A stretch of DNA of 64,000 nt from Latrodectus hesperus (taxonomy: Eukaryota > Arthropoda > Arachnida > Araneae > Theridiidae), in assembly GCA_037975125.1 (NCBI GenBank), contig CM075862.1, positions 10,859,444-10,923,443 on the forward strand, given 5' to 3'. Position 1 is the stretch's first letter; every line of letters starts with the position of its first letter. The notes below the pieces were generated by a model. That model ran no database searches. It saw only the letters and a program-made list of their open reading frames with translations, and was not told where the DNA came from. Made by a program: the position numbers and the translations under genes. This document shows, piece after piece, positions 1 through 34,200 of the stretch.

Positions 1-739
1 TAATCATGAAAAATGTCAATTTTTCTTTTCTTTATTGATATTCAGTGACAAAGTTTAATACCCATGTTATTCCCTGAGATTTTATCCATGTATGCAATAT
101 TCTGCTATTTGTTTATAATTTTCCCCTTTATAAGAAGGAATTATGCTTCTTTATATAAATTTATTTATATTTATATAGTGAAAGTGTTTTTCCTTTGGTG
201 TATTTTTAGTCCAATATTAGAAAAAAAAAGTTTTTACTATCAATAATTTGTAAATAAATTTCGTTGAATAATGTAAAAAAAACGAAAGTAACATAAAGTC
301 AACTGTAAGAATTTTAGAAACTAAATAAAATATTTTTTAATCTAAAATTGAATTTAAATAAATCTTGATTTATTATATTTAATAAGATTTATATAAGATA
401 AAAATACCTTCTCAAGTAATATGATATTTTAATATTAATGTAATGTTAAAAACTCGGTACTTTTGGTTTAAAAAATTGCAATTTATTCACTAGCAAAATA
501 GTTAAATGTATTTCTAAATTTATAAAATTAATCTCCTTTAAAAAATTTATTTAAAGATGAAATTTATCTTTTATAATGATTATTCAATAAACATTCATTA
601 AAATAATTTCTGTTTAAGCAATGAAGTTGAAATAAATATATTTTCTTTCAAATATTTCAATTCAACAAGAGGCTTAATAGTAAACAACAGGTTTTAGTGT
701 AATGTTTTAGAAGACAGAGGGGTATGGCTCATACGTTAA

Positions 740-860
740 GCGCTGACCAATGGATGGAAGTTTCTGTAAAGCGTGGAATAGAGGGCGCTTCTACCGTGGA
801 GATCTAGAAAACTTCCGGCACGAAACTTCCTGCTTACTATGTCATTATTGTCTTATACCA
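740..860. promoter_or_regulatory. Candidate promoter, CCAAT box and ETS-type site
   Basis: This is a GC-richer island in very AT-rich DNA. It contains CCAAT at 747-751 and ACTTCCGG (ETS/GABP core on the minus strand) at 811-818, a pairing common in housekeeping promoters. It could serve the Ku70 5' exon, or a gene to the left of the window. I cannot place a transcription start or a splice donor. Confidence 0.25.
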
Positions 861-1694
861 TCGTGCTAGTTTTCTGTAGTTTCCATTGCTTTTGAGAAAT
901 ATTCATTTAAAAGTACTTATCCTAAAAAAATTTTGAAATGCAGGAAACAAAGTTAGTAGTTGTTGCGAAGCATTTGGTTGCAATATGCGAGCTGGAACAA
1001 ATTTACTTTCGCAAGTGAAAATGTTCACATTTACAATGGAACCCGATTTACAATGCTTTATTTAATTAGCAGTGTATTAAATCAACTCTTATAAATAAGA
1101 CTTAAATTTTAATTGCAATAAAAACCAAGACTTGTTTAAAATATTAATAAACAACAAGTACATAAACACATGATAACAATTTTGTTCTACTCATTATTGA
1201 TACCAATCCATATATATTTTCTAGCATCATCAAGAAAATTTTAATTAAATTTATAATACTATAAATGAAAGCATAAATAATACCTTGCTTAATATTTGAA
1301 ATGATTAATAGTTCAATCACGCGCAAAATATATTTTCTGAAATTTTGAAATAAATGCATAAAATTAAAATTAGTTAAAGAAGAAAACGATTAACAGTTGA
1401 GATTAATAATAGCAAGAGTTAGAATGTCGGTTACAATATATCATTCATCAACAATTGAGAATCATTTTTACAATCCCCGAGAAATATGGTAATCCATCAG
1501 GATTATTCAAGTAAAAATTTAAAAAAAATTTTTAATTTACGCGATAACCACTGATTACACTCTTATTAAAAAATTATGATTTTAACGGATAAATAAAAAA
1601 TTTTCGAAAACAGAAATAAATACCTAAAAATATGTAAATAAAAATTTTTGCGAATGCATTGATTTTCAATGAGATGAGAGAAAATCGGAAATAT

Positions 1695-1870
1695 TTGAGA
1701 TGGCTTCCGGTCAACTGAGGTTTGTTTTTCTATACACTGAAAACTCCATCCATAGGGTGACTCCACTTATATTCCTTCCTCCACGGTATGAAGCCGTTTT
1801 GTGCTATCTAAATTTTATATTTATAAAGATGGCAATGGATGTTATCCAGTTACCGCGTTTCGAAATGTAA
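1695..1870. promoter_or_regulatory. Second candidate promoter, ETS- and YY1-like sites
   Basis: Another GC-richer patch carries CTTCCGG inside 1701-1710 (ETS core) and AAGATGGC at 1826-1833 (YY1-like), with a short ATG-led reading frame at 1829-1870. It competes with the 740-860 patch as the origin of the Ku70 untranslated exon. Confidence 0.22.
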
Positions 1871-2254
1871 ACAAAAAAGATTTTCTGCTATCAAAAAGTG
1901 TTTGAAAGCCTGATCTATCAAAACTAAAAACTACAAATAATTTGTGTGTAGACTTGTATGTTATCTAATTTTAGAATGTATCTTAAATATAATTTTTTTC
2001 TTACTTTAATATATTTTAAAAATTTTGCTTTAATTTATAATATATTTTTATTTTGAAAATTAACTTGATAAAATTTTTAAGTACATCAAAAGGATCATCA
2101 GAATTCTTTCAATTATCTGTAGTATTATCAGTTGATTTCATTTATTTTTAAATATACAAATAAATGAACTTCCAAAAAAAGTTTAAGATAAAATATTTTA
2201 GTAAATTATTGGTTAGAAATTGAGAATAAATTACTGAGGTATATAATGATTTGG

Positions 2255-3343
2255 ATCAGTTTTACTGTACAGTCACCCTTGGCGCGTTTTTTTTTTTTTT
2301 TTTTTTTTTTAGCCAATTTGGCGAACATTCGGACCGCCTTAATTTTGGCTGATGTGATTCTCGCGAGATGCTCAGCTTGTCTGGCGAGACAAGTCTCATG
2401 CGATCATCTACAGATGGACTGCCTTTTTTAATAAAGGTAAAAATTTACCGTACGGTCACCCTTGGCGAAATTTCCAAAAAGTCGCTAAGGCTTCGAAAAC
2501 CCGATCGGTAAAAACGGCGGGAGGAAAATGGCTGATATAGTGACAAATATTTCATACATTGTTGGTATCTATCAATATGCTCAACTAATTTTACAAAATT
2601 AAAAAAAACGCAAATTTATAGATTTCAAATATTAATGGTAAAATAATAAAGTTGATATGTTAAATTATCCGCAAAATTTTTTGATTAAACTTTATAATAA
2701 TGAATTTAAATCAGTAAATATTCATAAGAAATTCATTTCATGAAGACCATTTAACTTATTATTAATTATGTAAATAATGAACAATAAAAATACCTATCTC
2801 CAGCTCCTATTTTGCCGTCGAAGCCGCTACTGCCTGCTCCGAGTCAGATGTTTTTGGTTGGTAGACTTGTATAATGGAATCGATGAACGCAAGGAATTTA
2901 TCATACATTTTATTGTTTTTTTTTTCCTCCACACATATTCTGGAAGGTAATAGCTGAAAAAAAGCAACTTGTTGAAATAAAATCTCGACAACAATGTTTT
3001 GTTTACCACAAATTTTGTTTATTTTACTCTACTCAACAGAATTTTATTTGCGAAGAAAGGTTAGAAAGGATATCTGAAAATTCGTAGATGATAGCATGAG
3101 ACTTGTCTCGCGAGGCAAGATGAGCATCTCGCGAGATTCCCATCAAACCAAAATAAGACGATCCGAAATAGAATTAATTAAATAAGTCAGTCCACAAATT
3201 CGTAGATGATCGCATGAGACTTGTCTCATGAGACAAGCTGAGCATCTCGCTAGAATCGCATCAGACAAAAATAAGGCGGTCCGTATTTTTGTAAAATTTG
3301 ACTTAAAAAAACCTGCCAAGGGTGACCGTACAGTAAAACTGAT
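2255..3343. repeat. Fold-back repeat, ~150-base inverted arms, MITE-like
   Basis: The arm at 2255-2415 (plus) is repeated in inverse orientation at 3198-3343. Both outer ends read ATCAGTTTTACTGTAC, then A or G, then GTCACCCTTGGC. A further partial copy (3079-3168) lies in direct orientation beside the right arm, and the terminal motif recurs at about 2447-2470. The left arm holds a long T-run (about 2287-2310). Reading frames in the arms (about 60-85 codons) are repeat sequence, not genes. The structure suggests a non-autonomous DNA transposon or two copies in opposite orientation. No transposase was seen inside. Confidence 0.7.
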
Positions 3344-4064
3344 TCCACAGATTGGTAAAGTTATACTTTGTTTCTCTTTTTTTGTGACTGTAAACATTCA
3401 GAAAAGCAATATAAAGCATAAATTAAGAATATCAAGGCCGTAAAATTCCAAATATTGAAAATTTTTATGCATAACTGCATCAGATAAAATGGCAGATTTC
3501 AAAAGCACTTTTAATCACAGTGATGAATACATAAAATTGTTTTTGTAACATGTGATTGTCAATCAAATTAAACAAAAATTTTAAAAGGTTTTGTGATCTA
3601 TCATATAAAAACATATATATTGCTTGTGAATATCTTGAGAAAAATAAACTAATGGTTTCAAAATAATAATTTTATAACTGTCACTTTTTATATAAAAATT
3701 GTAATTTACTATTTAATTTTTTGACAATGCAGAAAAAAAGTTTGCAGAAGCATATTTTATATTTTATTGTAATTAAATATTAACTACATGTAGGTTTTTT
3801 TAACTTACAAACTAACCAAACTAATAAATCATAATAAAAATACTAAATTAGCGATTGAATTATGTTAAATTAAATTGTCATCTTTCATTCACAACTTTAT
3901 AAATATTTTGCAGTGTATTTGTGTATACTATTTATTTTATTCGCAATCTTTCCTGTTATTGCATCAAAATAAGTAATTTAATTTCTTTTGAATATTTTAA
4001 ATTAAAAGAAAAGTAAAATTTAATTCCTTCTTGTTTTTCTGTTCAGATATCTTGTACAAAAGGA

Positions 4065-4069
4065 ATGAT

Positions 4070-4073
<4 letters not shown>
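4065..4073 (+). promoter_or_regulatory. Two-codon upstream ORF overlapping the Ku70 start
   Basis: Five bases before the Ku70 ATG (4070) there is an ATG at 4065, followed by one codon (ATA) and a TGA whose bases 4071-4073 overlap the main start codon. It lies in the same exon, after the acceptor at 4045-4046, so it should be in the mRNA. Such minimal start-stop ORFs can reduce or tune initiation. An effect here is inference. Confidence 0.4.
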
Positions 4074-24155
<20,082 letters not shown>

Positions 24156-24289
24156 TGAACTAAATTCATTGAAAAATAAGTATGTAATTTATTAAATAAT
24201 GTTCCATCTTTAAATGTATAAATTGTTTTAGCTATAATTTGAAGCTAATTGTATTTATTATTTTAAAGATTCTTTGTGCCGATTTTATG

Positions 24290-24295
24290 ATTAAA
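24290..24295 (+). promoter_or_regulatory. Probable Ku70 polyadenylation signal (ATTAAA)
   Basis: ATTAAA lies 135 bases after the Ku70 stop and is followed by a T-rich stretch. It is the first good variant hexamer after the stop. AT-rich sequence makes chance matches common, so the exact site is a guess. Confidence 0.45.
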
Positions 24296-27200
24296 GATTT
24301 TTTTACAAAATAATTTTTCTTCATTCAAAATTGTTGATATTTTATTGTTCCAATTTTTTTAATTATAATTTTAAGGAAAAGTTTATAAAATCTTCACTTT
24401 GAATTCTTTATTTATGGAAAGAACTTGTAAAACAAGGAAATTAATAATCAGTGTAATTTATTTACTTCAAAATACATGTATAGCAGAAAATAGAACATTC
24501 TGTCAACAACTTCAAAAAGTCTAGCTGTATTCTATTGGCTTAGCGATTACAGAAATAATGTGACAATGTTTTAAAAAATTTGGGAATTCAATGTAATTAT
24601 ATGAAGCTTTTATAACTTCAAATGCATTAAACTACAGAAACGATTATTTTTTGCTTGATTTTAAAAAAATTTTCAGGATTCCCACAAACTAAGTCTTAAT
24701 AAAAAGGTCTAGCATTTGCACTAATATTTATTTATTAAGCTAACTTTTCTAATACTAATGAAATGGCACTAATAAAAAGAAAACTAGGATACCTGACTGA
24801 AAACTAAATTATTCTGTTCATTAAAACAATGTTTAATGATTGCATTTGAAAAATTATTTTTAAATTCAAAGTAGATTGTGAGCAAACTAGGAAACAAAAT
24901 TGGAGTAGTCCCTTTAAATAGAAAAAAAATTCTGAAATTTTATCATTATTAAATCTTGTTGTCATTCTCTATCTGCCAGATTAGAGAAAAAATTTAATAT
25001 CAAATATTCCCTACATTAAAAGTTGATTTTTCGCTCTTCTTGCATGGTCAAATGCTAAAGGAAACAAAATTTTAAAATAAATTTGGAATACAAAGAATTA
25101 TTAAGATAGAAGGTGAGTACTTAATTTTTCTTCATAATAAATATGATCTTTGACTTGCAAATTTTACTTTTTATTTGATGTAGCAATAAAATTTGACATG
25201 GATATGATATCCTTGAATATGTATTCTTAATCAACAGGTATATTAATGTAAAACCTGTGTAAAAAAGTAATTTCACAGAGAAAATTGTATGATGCAGCCA
25301 GCTATTAGTTCATAACAATGACTTAAAAGACATTAAAATTCAATGGTGTACACTTTTAGCACACAAAATTTGAAATATTTCAACAAGTGTGTAATTGCTT
25401 ATACATTACGGTTTTAAATAAATCCAGATTTTGAAGGTCTGAAATAAAAAAAAAATTATAAAATCTTTAATATTTGAAAAGCTGCAAAACAGATGTCAAA
25501 GAGAATCAGTTTTTAAAAATGCATGCTGTGGAGTAATACTATTTTCTAATATAGTATGTAATTCTTTGAATATTTTTAATCTGTTTATTATTTTATATTC
25601 TTAATTTCAGAAATAATTTTTAAGATAATAAAAATATTAAATTTAATTATATAGATCTACAAGACAAATCTCAAGTTATTCTTGTTTAAGCATTTGATAG
25701 CTTACAACTGACACAGAAAATAAGTTCATTAGTATGCTTGTGATATATATATATTACACTTTGTAACTTCTTATATATTAATAAATTTTATCATAAATAT
25801 TGAAATATATTAAAATTTACAAAATTATTTTTTTCAAGTCTAACAACTTTAATTTTTTGCTTAGTAGTTTATTTCAACATAAATGATATATATACAATTA
25901 AATAATTTCTTTATATCTGTCACATTTCAAATTATTTTCTGAATTTACATTTTGCAGTTTCTTGTAATTTTATATTCCTACTAAAATTTAATTTTTTTCA
26001 AAAGCAGTTATGAATTAGTTTTACGAAAATGTTTTAAAATCAACAAAATACAGACATAAAATCTTTTATTTTCACTTATTTAAATTTTACTATAGACTAA
26101 CTTCAGCTAGCTTGCTCAAATTATAAGTATTCCTGAATGAATAATGTAGAAATCTTTAACAAATCATACGGATTCATTTTTAAAAATTAGTTTGTACATA
26201 AAAAATGTGTTGGAAGTCCAAATTTGTCTCATGTCAGGATATATTTGTTATCTTTTATTACACACAGTTATATAAGGTTCTTTTATTAATAATGTTGCAG
26301 CATAAGAGATAATGTAACTTTCAAATAATTAAAAAATTTCCTTAACTGAAGTCACTCAAAAAGGGAATTTTAAATTTTGTATTTTTCTGAAATTAGAAAG
26401 ATTAATTCTCTGGAGCTTCATACTTCAGAATATATCTATTTATAATTAGAGGCAGGAAAAGATTTATTTACACTTTATTTGCACCATTTATCGAAACACT
26501 TACAAAATAAAAGCATAAGTAATTCAAAATATATACAAAAGATGGAATAATACTACAACAATTTGGTATGATAGGAAACATCTACACAAAACAGATATGA
26601 AATGTATTTTACAAAGTTAAAACAGTTGACAACACACAAATTTGCTCTGGATGTAGAATGTATAACCAAGAGAAATGGTAATTTACAATAATAAAAAACA
26701 GACATATATACACATACATTTGGCATATAGGATCTTTCTACAAATAACAAATTCCAATACATTGGTAGAGCATTTTTAAACAATTATACTTTTAATATAA
26801 AATATTTATTTTATCATTTTTTAATTCTTGTAGGCTAAAATCAATTTTTATTAAAACAAAAACTTGAAAATGCATTTTTTTACTACAACAATTTATAAAA
26901 TTCTTAAATTTCATCATTTTTAACTTTATCACAGTTAGGAATGTAAATGTATCAAACTAAATTATAAAAAAATCTAAATCGTTGAAATTTTATGCAAATT
27001 AAACATACCACTATTTTTGCAGTACCATATATTTTGGAATGATTCTCAATATTCAAATATGCATAAAAAGGTACTCTTTTATTCCACACATTGACCATAA
27101 CACAAAATATACATACTTGTTCCATTTGTTACATGCTATTTATTACAACAAACTATGGTTCTAAGGACATTGCTAAATCTATCAGGGTCTTTATTTAACA

Positions 27201-28229
27201 GAATTAATATTTCAAAAGTCATGTAGTTTGATTATCAAGGATTGCTAAAATACTATTCAGAAATAAAAACACAATGCCTAATTCAAATAATACATACATT
27301 TGAAAAATGTTAAGTCATTAAATTTTTGTCATATCAAAATGAAATTATGATAAAAGTTCAAGCGCATTTACTTTTTTATACAAATCAATTAACTTTATAA
27401 TCAACTATTCACTATTTATAATCTAAAATGGGATAAAATTAAGTAATTTAACTAAGTAATTAAATGTTTTTGATCATTGTATAAAAGCTTGGGAAGAATA
27501 TGCAAGGATAACAAATTTTATTACCATGCACATTGAACAGTTGCAGAATAAATATGAGTACATAAAGGAAGTTGCCTTCTCAAGAAAATGATCATACAAA
27601 AAAGTACATCCAAAGAAGTGAATTAATCATGAGCTAAAAATATAAATAAATATGCATTGTTGCTTTTGTTTTTCTTAATAAGTGAACCTGTCTGTTATGT
27701 CATGGAAATCACTGCTGCAAGAAAGAACAATGTACACAAATTATTAAATAAATATGTTAACTTTTATACATAATAAAAATACATGCTCTAAATCCAAAAT
27801 ACTCATTAATATTAAATATGATTTTAAAACTTACTAAAAATGTTGATTAAAACAAAAATTGACAGGCTTAAATAGGTTGAATAACACAATTTGCAGTTAC
27901 AAATGGATTGTATTACCTAAGTTTGAATACATCTTTCAACATACAGATATGTCAAACAACAATTATCAGAGCAATGATATGTAATATGAAAATGAAACAT
28001 CTGCTTATGACAGCAAATAATTTTTGCCATTATAAATTGCTTGTAAACATAATATTTAGAGGCATTATTTAACAAATGAATCGTGTAACCAAATATATCA
28101 AAGTGAATCAATATTCTTGCCTGAGCTAAAAATAAACTTTCAAGTATCAAAAATTCATAAAATCTAAGTTTAAAACAAAAGCACTGGCACAATATGCTTA
28201 AATTCGATTAGAGAAGATGCAGGGAAAAT
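24296..28229. other. Convergent intergenic region, 3' UTRs
   Basis: AT-rich sequence between the Ku70 polyA signal and the stop codon of the minus-strand gene. The right part is presumably the minus gene's 3' UTR; TTTATT (AATAAA on minus) occurs several times, for example near 26,462-26,480 and 27,190, and I cannot choose one. Reading frames here look random. Confidence 0.5.
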
Positions 28230-31200
28230 TTACTGTTTTGGCTCCTCATCTGAGTTGGTGGCGTTGATATCAGGTGGTAAATCTTTGCTCCCATCAGAAA
28301 GATCGCTGGAGCTTTCATAAGGAGGTGGTGGAATCCCAACTACATTTTCTGTATAAGGAGGTGGCTTTGGTCTAGCATCTATAACTCTAAACCCAACTCC
28401 AGGTATAAAATTGCATAGTGCGAAATTCGGATCAGGGTCATAATTGCACAAATCTGGACACTCATCGGAGTTGATATCTTCAAAAAAGAAATCAATGTTG
28501 TCCATTGAGTCAGAATCCTGTAATTAAAAAATGTATGGTATTATATAATATATGTACATATATAAGTTTAAAAAAATGAAGAGATATGTCTAAATTCTTA
28601 ACTTTTAATGGTAGATTCATGTTTCCAGTTGTAAACGATCTTTAAATTAAGTATATTTTAACTGAAAATGACTTCAAATATTAAATTATTATAGAAAACA
28701 ACTATATATTATAACAAAATTTTATTTAGTAAATTTTTATAATTTGCTTACTATAAATGAATTGGTTGTTTGATCACTTTTTGTACACAAGAGGTAATTG
28801 GATTGAAACAAATTTTGAGCTGCTGTAAACATCATGACAAAGATAAGAATTGAACTCAAAAACTATTAAATCACACGATACAACAACCACTCAACTACTA
28901 ACTTAATACCTGCATTAAATTAGAAAGTTTGATTTGATTAAAATTTTTATAATAGTTTGAACTTCTTATTAAAATTTTAAGAAGTGTGCATAAATTGAAT
29001 ACAGGGTTCGTACAGATTTCCAAGAATCTAATTCTAGATGTCAAATCAAAAACTTCTATGAGATATCGACAATCACGTTAAATATTTTTTATTATTTTAT
29101 TTTAAAAATTGTCCTTAACCAAATATGCATATAGCAAGGTGCATGCAATGTTTTTTAATCATATCTGTAAAGAATAGAAATAAATAACTGTAAAAATTAA
29201 TGAGAATATTTTTATTTAAGTTAGTATTACATTAATGATTACTTCAAAAGCCTTCAATGAATTTATAGCTATAATAGAAAAATTTTATTTACATAATGGG
29301 TAATTTTAGAGTTCTTAAACATCTTCATTAGATTTCTATCTATTAATTTATTGAGTATTTCAAGGCATATATATAACAATCTCTATTCAAATAAATATAC
29401 TTATACAAAAGAAAATAAATGCAATTATTAGATAAAGTTTCCAGGGTGAGACTTTTTTTCCCAATTATTTTTTAATATAAAATCAACTCTAAATTTTTGT
29501 TATGTTTACTTTCAAGACTACACAATTTCATATCCATATTCTGGACTTCTCTATTTCTTTTTTCATTCAATAGATTTTCCCATTTCTTGATTTTATATGT
29601 ATACAAAATTTTGCAATTAGAAAATGATAACGTTCCACCTCTAAAGCTTTCACTTTCAATTCATTATTAATACTGAGTAAAACCCGTTGCTTCTCTGAAG
29701 CACCATGGCGACACATTTGATTTTGCAATTAATTTTAACCACTTCTTTCAGCTTTCTCAACAGCTCCAACTGTAGATTTTTCAAGTCCATATATGTCATT
29801 TCCAAACTCTTCATTTTGATTTTCAGTTCATAAATTTTTTCACAAAATGCTTTTTGCTTTCCTTCTGTTTAGCAGCTGCCTTTATTTGCTGTTTTAATCC
29901 ATCTAAATTTAATTTATACTTTTGCCTGGCATCAGCAGGAAAACTAAGTAGCAGTGTTTACTAATTATTATATTGCTGATATTTCCTATATTTCATATGT
30001 GATCATCAATGATGCGATTGGCCACAACAAATCGATTATTTAAATTTTCTATCATCAAATTTTTGTCCACAGAAAACCCACAACAACAAATGCAGGATTA
30101 TGAGATAGCAGTTAAAGCAAATTGACTACTTTCCATAAGTAACAATAATTTTGGGAGTAGTTAAAATAAAAAAATGTCTATTCTATCTTTAATAGGATCA
30201 AATTTTTCATCAATACAATCTTGAAAACCTATTGTTGGTTGTAATGATTTTAACTCTTCTCTCTACCAAAGTCTTTTAAAACAAAAGTACATTTTGATAC
30301 ATTTATTTTTGATGCAAAAGAAGTTTCTGCAATTTATTTAAATTACATATCAGAGTTTGAGGATCTAAATATGATGTTTCATACTACAGAATATTGCATA
30401 GAACATTTTTTACTAACTTTTTTGTCATTGATACTAAAAATAATCTACATTTTAAAAAATTCCATCTTTTGTTTTTCGATCAAAGTTTTTCTAATATAAG
30501 ATTCTCCGATGATTTTTTTGGAAACAAATCCAAAATCTAATTGACAAGCATCTTTTTGACTGTCTTTATTGGTTGCATCAATACAAATAAGTTCAAATGT
30601 AGAGGCAGAATAACAAAGATTGCTTTAAAAAATTTGCATCAAACTTTTTAACAATGCATGAAAATCTCCTGAAATAAATGGCAACATTGGTTTATCAATT
30701 TGATAAAGTGTCACAAAAGGTTTTATTTCCTAAGCAATAAATATAAAAATATTGCATTTAGCAGGAATAAAGTACATCTTTTATATATTTCTGCACAATA
30801 TCAAAAGTTTAGGTATCAAAATTAGGAATATTTTTTTTGAACAAATGACATATGTTTTAAGATACGGTAACATTTCAAGCAATCTGTTCAAAACATTTAT
30901 ATTTTCTAACCATCGATGTTTGCAAAACTTTAAAAAAAATTTTACACCTTATTCAAAATTACAAAGTCATCCTTATAAGCAGGTGATTCCTTAAATAGTC
31001 AGTAAACAGTACTTGCTGTTACTTCAACTTCTAGAAATAAAAAAAAAAGTAAGCATCTGTAGAATGTGTAGGCTGCAGCTTCTGACATTTACAATATTTG
31101 AATGCTGTTCACTTTTTAAAAAATCAGCCATTTTAGTGAAAATAGACTAGTTCACATTTGGGGCATCCATTGAGAACTGGAGTATACCAGCTTTGCTAAT

Positions 31201-34200
31201 CTTAAGCATTTCTCATTCACTTTTTCTAACAAAATATCTCCAGTTGAGTGATCTAAAAATTTGTAATTCTATGTATTGTATGTAAAAAAAAGTAATACTT
31301 GTATTAAAATATTATTATCCCAAAATTTTAACTAATAGTCCAATTGTTTGTCAGAAAATGATTATTTAAGCTTTTATCAAAAAGAAGCATTCTTAACTTT
31401 TTCTTTCAGTAAGTTGGAAAAATAAGGTGCAATTATAAAAACTGTTAAATATGCACACTTTTTCAGCACAACTGAGTTGCTTTGCAGTAGCACTGTCTGG
31501 AGTCATTGCTAAAAAGAAACAATTTATATTGTTACAGGAACTGTAGCTGAATCCATATACATGCTTTTTTTCCTTTCATATAGGATTTAATTGCTGATTC
31601 AGCCATATCTGAAATACAGAAGACTTTCTTGCAAAATAGACAATGGCCATTTTTTTAAACCATGCAAAAGCCAATTTGTGTATGGCTTTTCTAGCAACCA
31701 CTAGTTATTGAAAAGACACTAGGCATATTAAATAATTTATTTCAGTCTATATTTCAATGATAAACAAATTTATCATGATTCACTGAACTTATTCACTTAA
31801 AAATGAATAATTAATTAGGTTTTTGTTAAAAATTTTAAAACTTAAAAAAATTATAATATTTCCTAAAAAAAAAATTTATTAAGGTAACTAAAAATCCCAG
31901 GAGTAATTCACGATTTTCAAAGAGTCAAGTCCAAATTCCAAGAGTTTCAAGGGCCCTTAAAAAAATTTTTGCAATTTAAGAAGTTGTGAGAATTTTGTAA
32001 ATAGCAAGTTTTAATTTGAAAACAAGCTATTTTGAAGAATATATATACATATAATTTGCAGAAAAACTAAAACTAAATAAATGCCTGACGTAACTTATAA
32101 GTACATAGATTCACCGTAGAAAATTTTCTTAATATTTTAATGAATAAAAATGTATCTAGTATACATTACCCTAAAACAAAAGCCTTACATTTATTAAAAA
32201 CTAATATGTTAATAAAGTTCAAATATTTAGTTACTTTCACGCACATATATTTTTCATAAATTAAAAACTCATTGAAATAATTGCTGTTGTTAAGCTAAAT
32301 TAATTTCAAATATTAATACAATGCAGTGTCAATTTGACTGCATGTAATTTAAATGTAAGTAAAAAGATCACTTTCCAAAAATCATATGTATTATTACAAT
32401 TAAAAATGCATTTGTGATCCCTGAAAAGTTTATTTTTTAGGTATTTCTGTTAACATAAAAAGAATATAAGCATTTTTAACTGTTACAAAAATTTCTTAAA
32501 AACAAAGATGAAATATTTAACAATGCAATCAATACACTAAAATATTTTACAATCTACATAAATGCAAAAGTATATATTATGAGAAACAGTACTATAAAAT
32601 ATAGATTATATTTATTTTATAAAAATAATTTTAAATAATTGCTTCCTTTCTAGCTATTGCTTCTAAAAATTGCTTCCTTTCTAGCTATACAAATGTAAAA
32701 GCTAAATGAACATGTCTCATTATTGAATTATACTTTCATTCACCAATATATTTTCTAATAACTAAGCAATTACTTACTCGATTCGCCATATTTGAAAAAT
32801 ATTGGCGATGCATTTCATTTCCTGGCACCCTTGCCCACCTCTGAAGCTCTTCTGCACGCCGGGAGCACGTTCGACAAGCAAGAAATATAATTGCTGTGGA
32901 AACAATCATAACTATCGCAGCAAAACTGGCTACAACATACAATACTGTATTCTTATATCCAATTTCTCGTCCATATCCACAATCTTCATAATTAGAACTT
33001 GGAGATGGTTCTGTTCTGGCTGTTAAATATAATTTTAGAATTTTCATTGTGTAAATTAATTAATATAGAAAAAATTCTACGATGTTTTTCATCACAAAAA
33101 AGAGTTAGTCTTTTTACTTTTTTAGCTTAAAATATACAAATCCTTTTACTATGCAAAATATATTTTTGAGAACAAAACTATGATAGGAAAAAACAGCCAT
33201 TTTCAACATACCCAAAATTTCCAATGTATAACTATTTGGTATTAGTGTCTTTAAAACAATCAAATTGACAAATATGTAACATTTCATGTGCTAAATATTT
33301 TACTTGTTATCTATGTACTCTGAACAGTCAGCACAGTATTTAGTCAGCACAATATATATGCAAAGGAAATAAGTTTTTTACATATATATTTTTGTACCTA
33401 TTTATGTTTAACATATTTTAAATTTAAGAAGTACTTATACATGTACAACTTTTTAAACTATTGTAAGAAAAATCAGCTGCTGTTCAAATAAACTAAATAA
33501 AATTTTTGAAAATATATCAAAAATATTCTGATATTCTTACAACAAAGAAAATAATTCATAAGATTTGAGGTAAAACATCTTTCTCATAAATTTATAACAG
33601 TTAAGATGGATACACTTTTTGATACTGATCCATACAATCCTAGTATAAAATAGCCTACTATAAATTGTAACTATAAAATAGCACATTATACATGATGTAT
33701 TTTCACTTCAAATAAGTATCTTTAATTGATAGTAATCATCAAATGAAGGCTTTCATTCAATATAAAATAATTTCCTTATTTATCAAATTTTAGCATAAAC
33801 ATTATTTATAAAGTCAAATACATGAATAAGCAAGGTAATTAGTGATACTTATTAGTGAAACAGTATTAAAACAAAATGTTAAAACAGAGAAATGGTAATA
33901 GTCAAATAAATTTTAGTTGCATACTAAAAACAATAATGTAATACAAATGAATAAGAATAATATAATTATTGTAAAATGTCATTCATAGTGAACATTAATC
34001 TTATCAAGTGCTCAATGTACGTTTCAGATTAAAGGAAATTTTGTATTTATGTTATGATATTTAAACTTGTCTCACATTAACACATTTCATATAAATCTTT
34101 ATTCAAACATTACAAATGTTTGTAAAATGAGTATCTGAATGGACACATTTTGTTTATTTTTGTTATAACTAATAAATAACCAAAAAATGGGATGCCTTTT

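Noticed and set aside
2246..2431. 61-codon plus-strand frame
   Set aside because: It lies within the fold-back repeat, and a near-copy occurs inverted at 3143-3397; repeat sequence rather than a gene.
32802..33026. 74-codon plus-strand frame
   Set aside because: Antisense of the membrane-segment exon, which has correct splice sites and phase on the minus strand.
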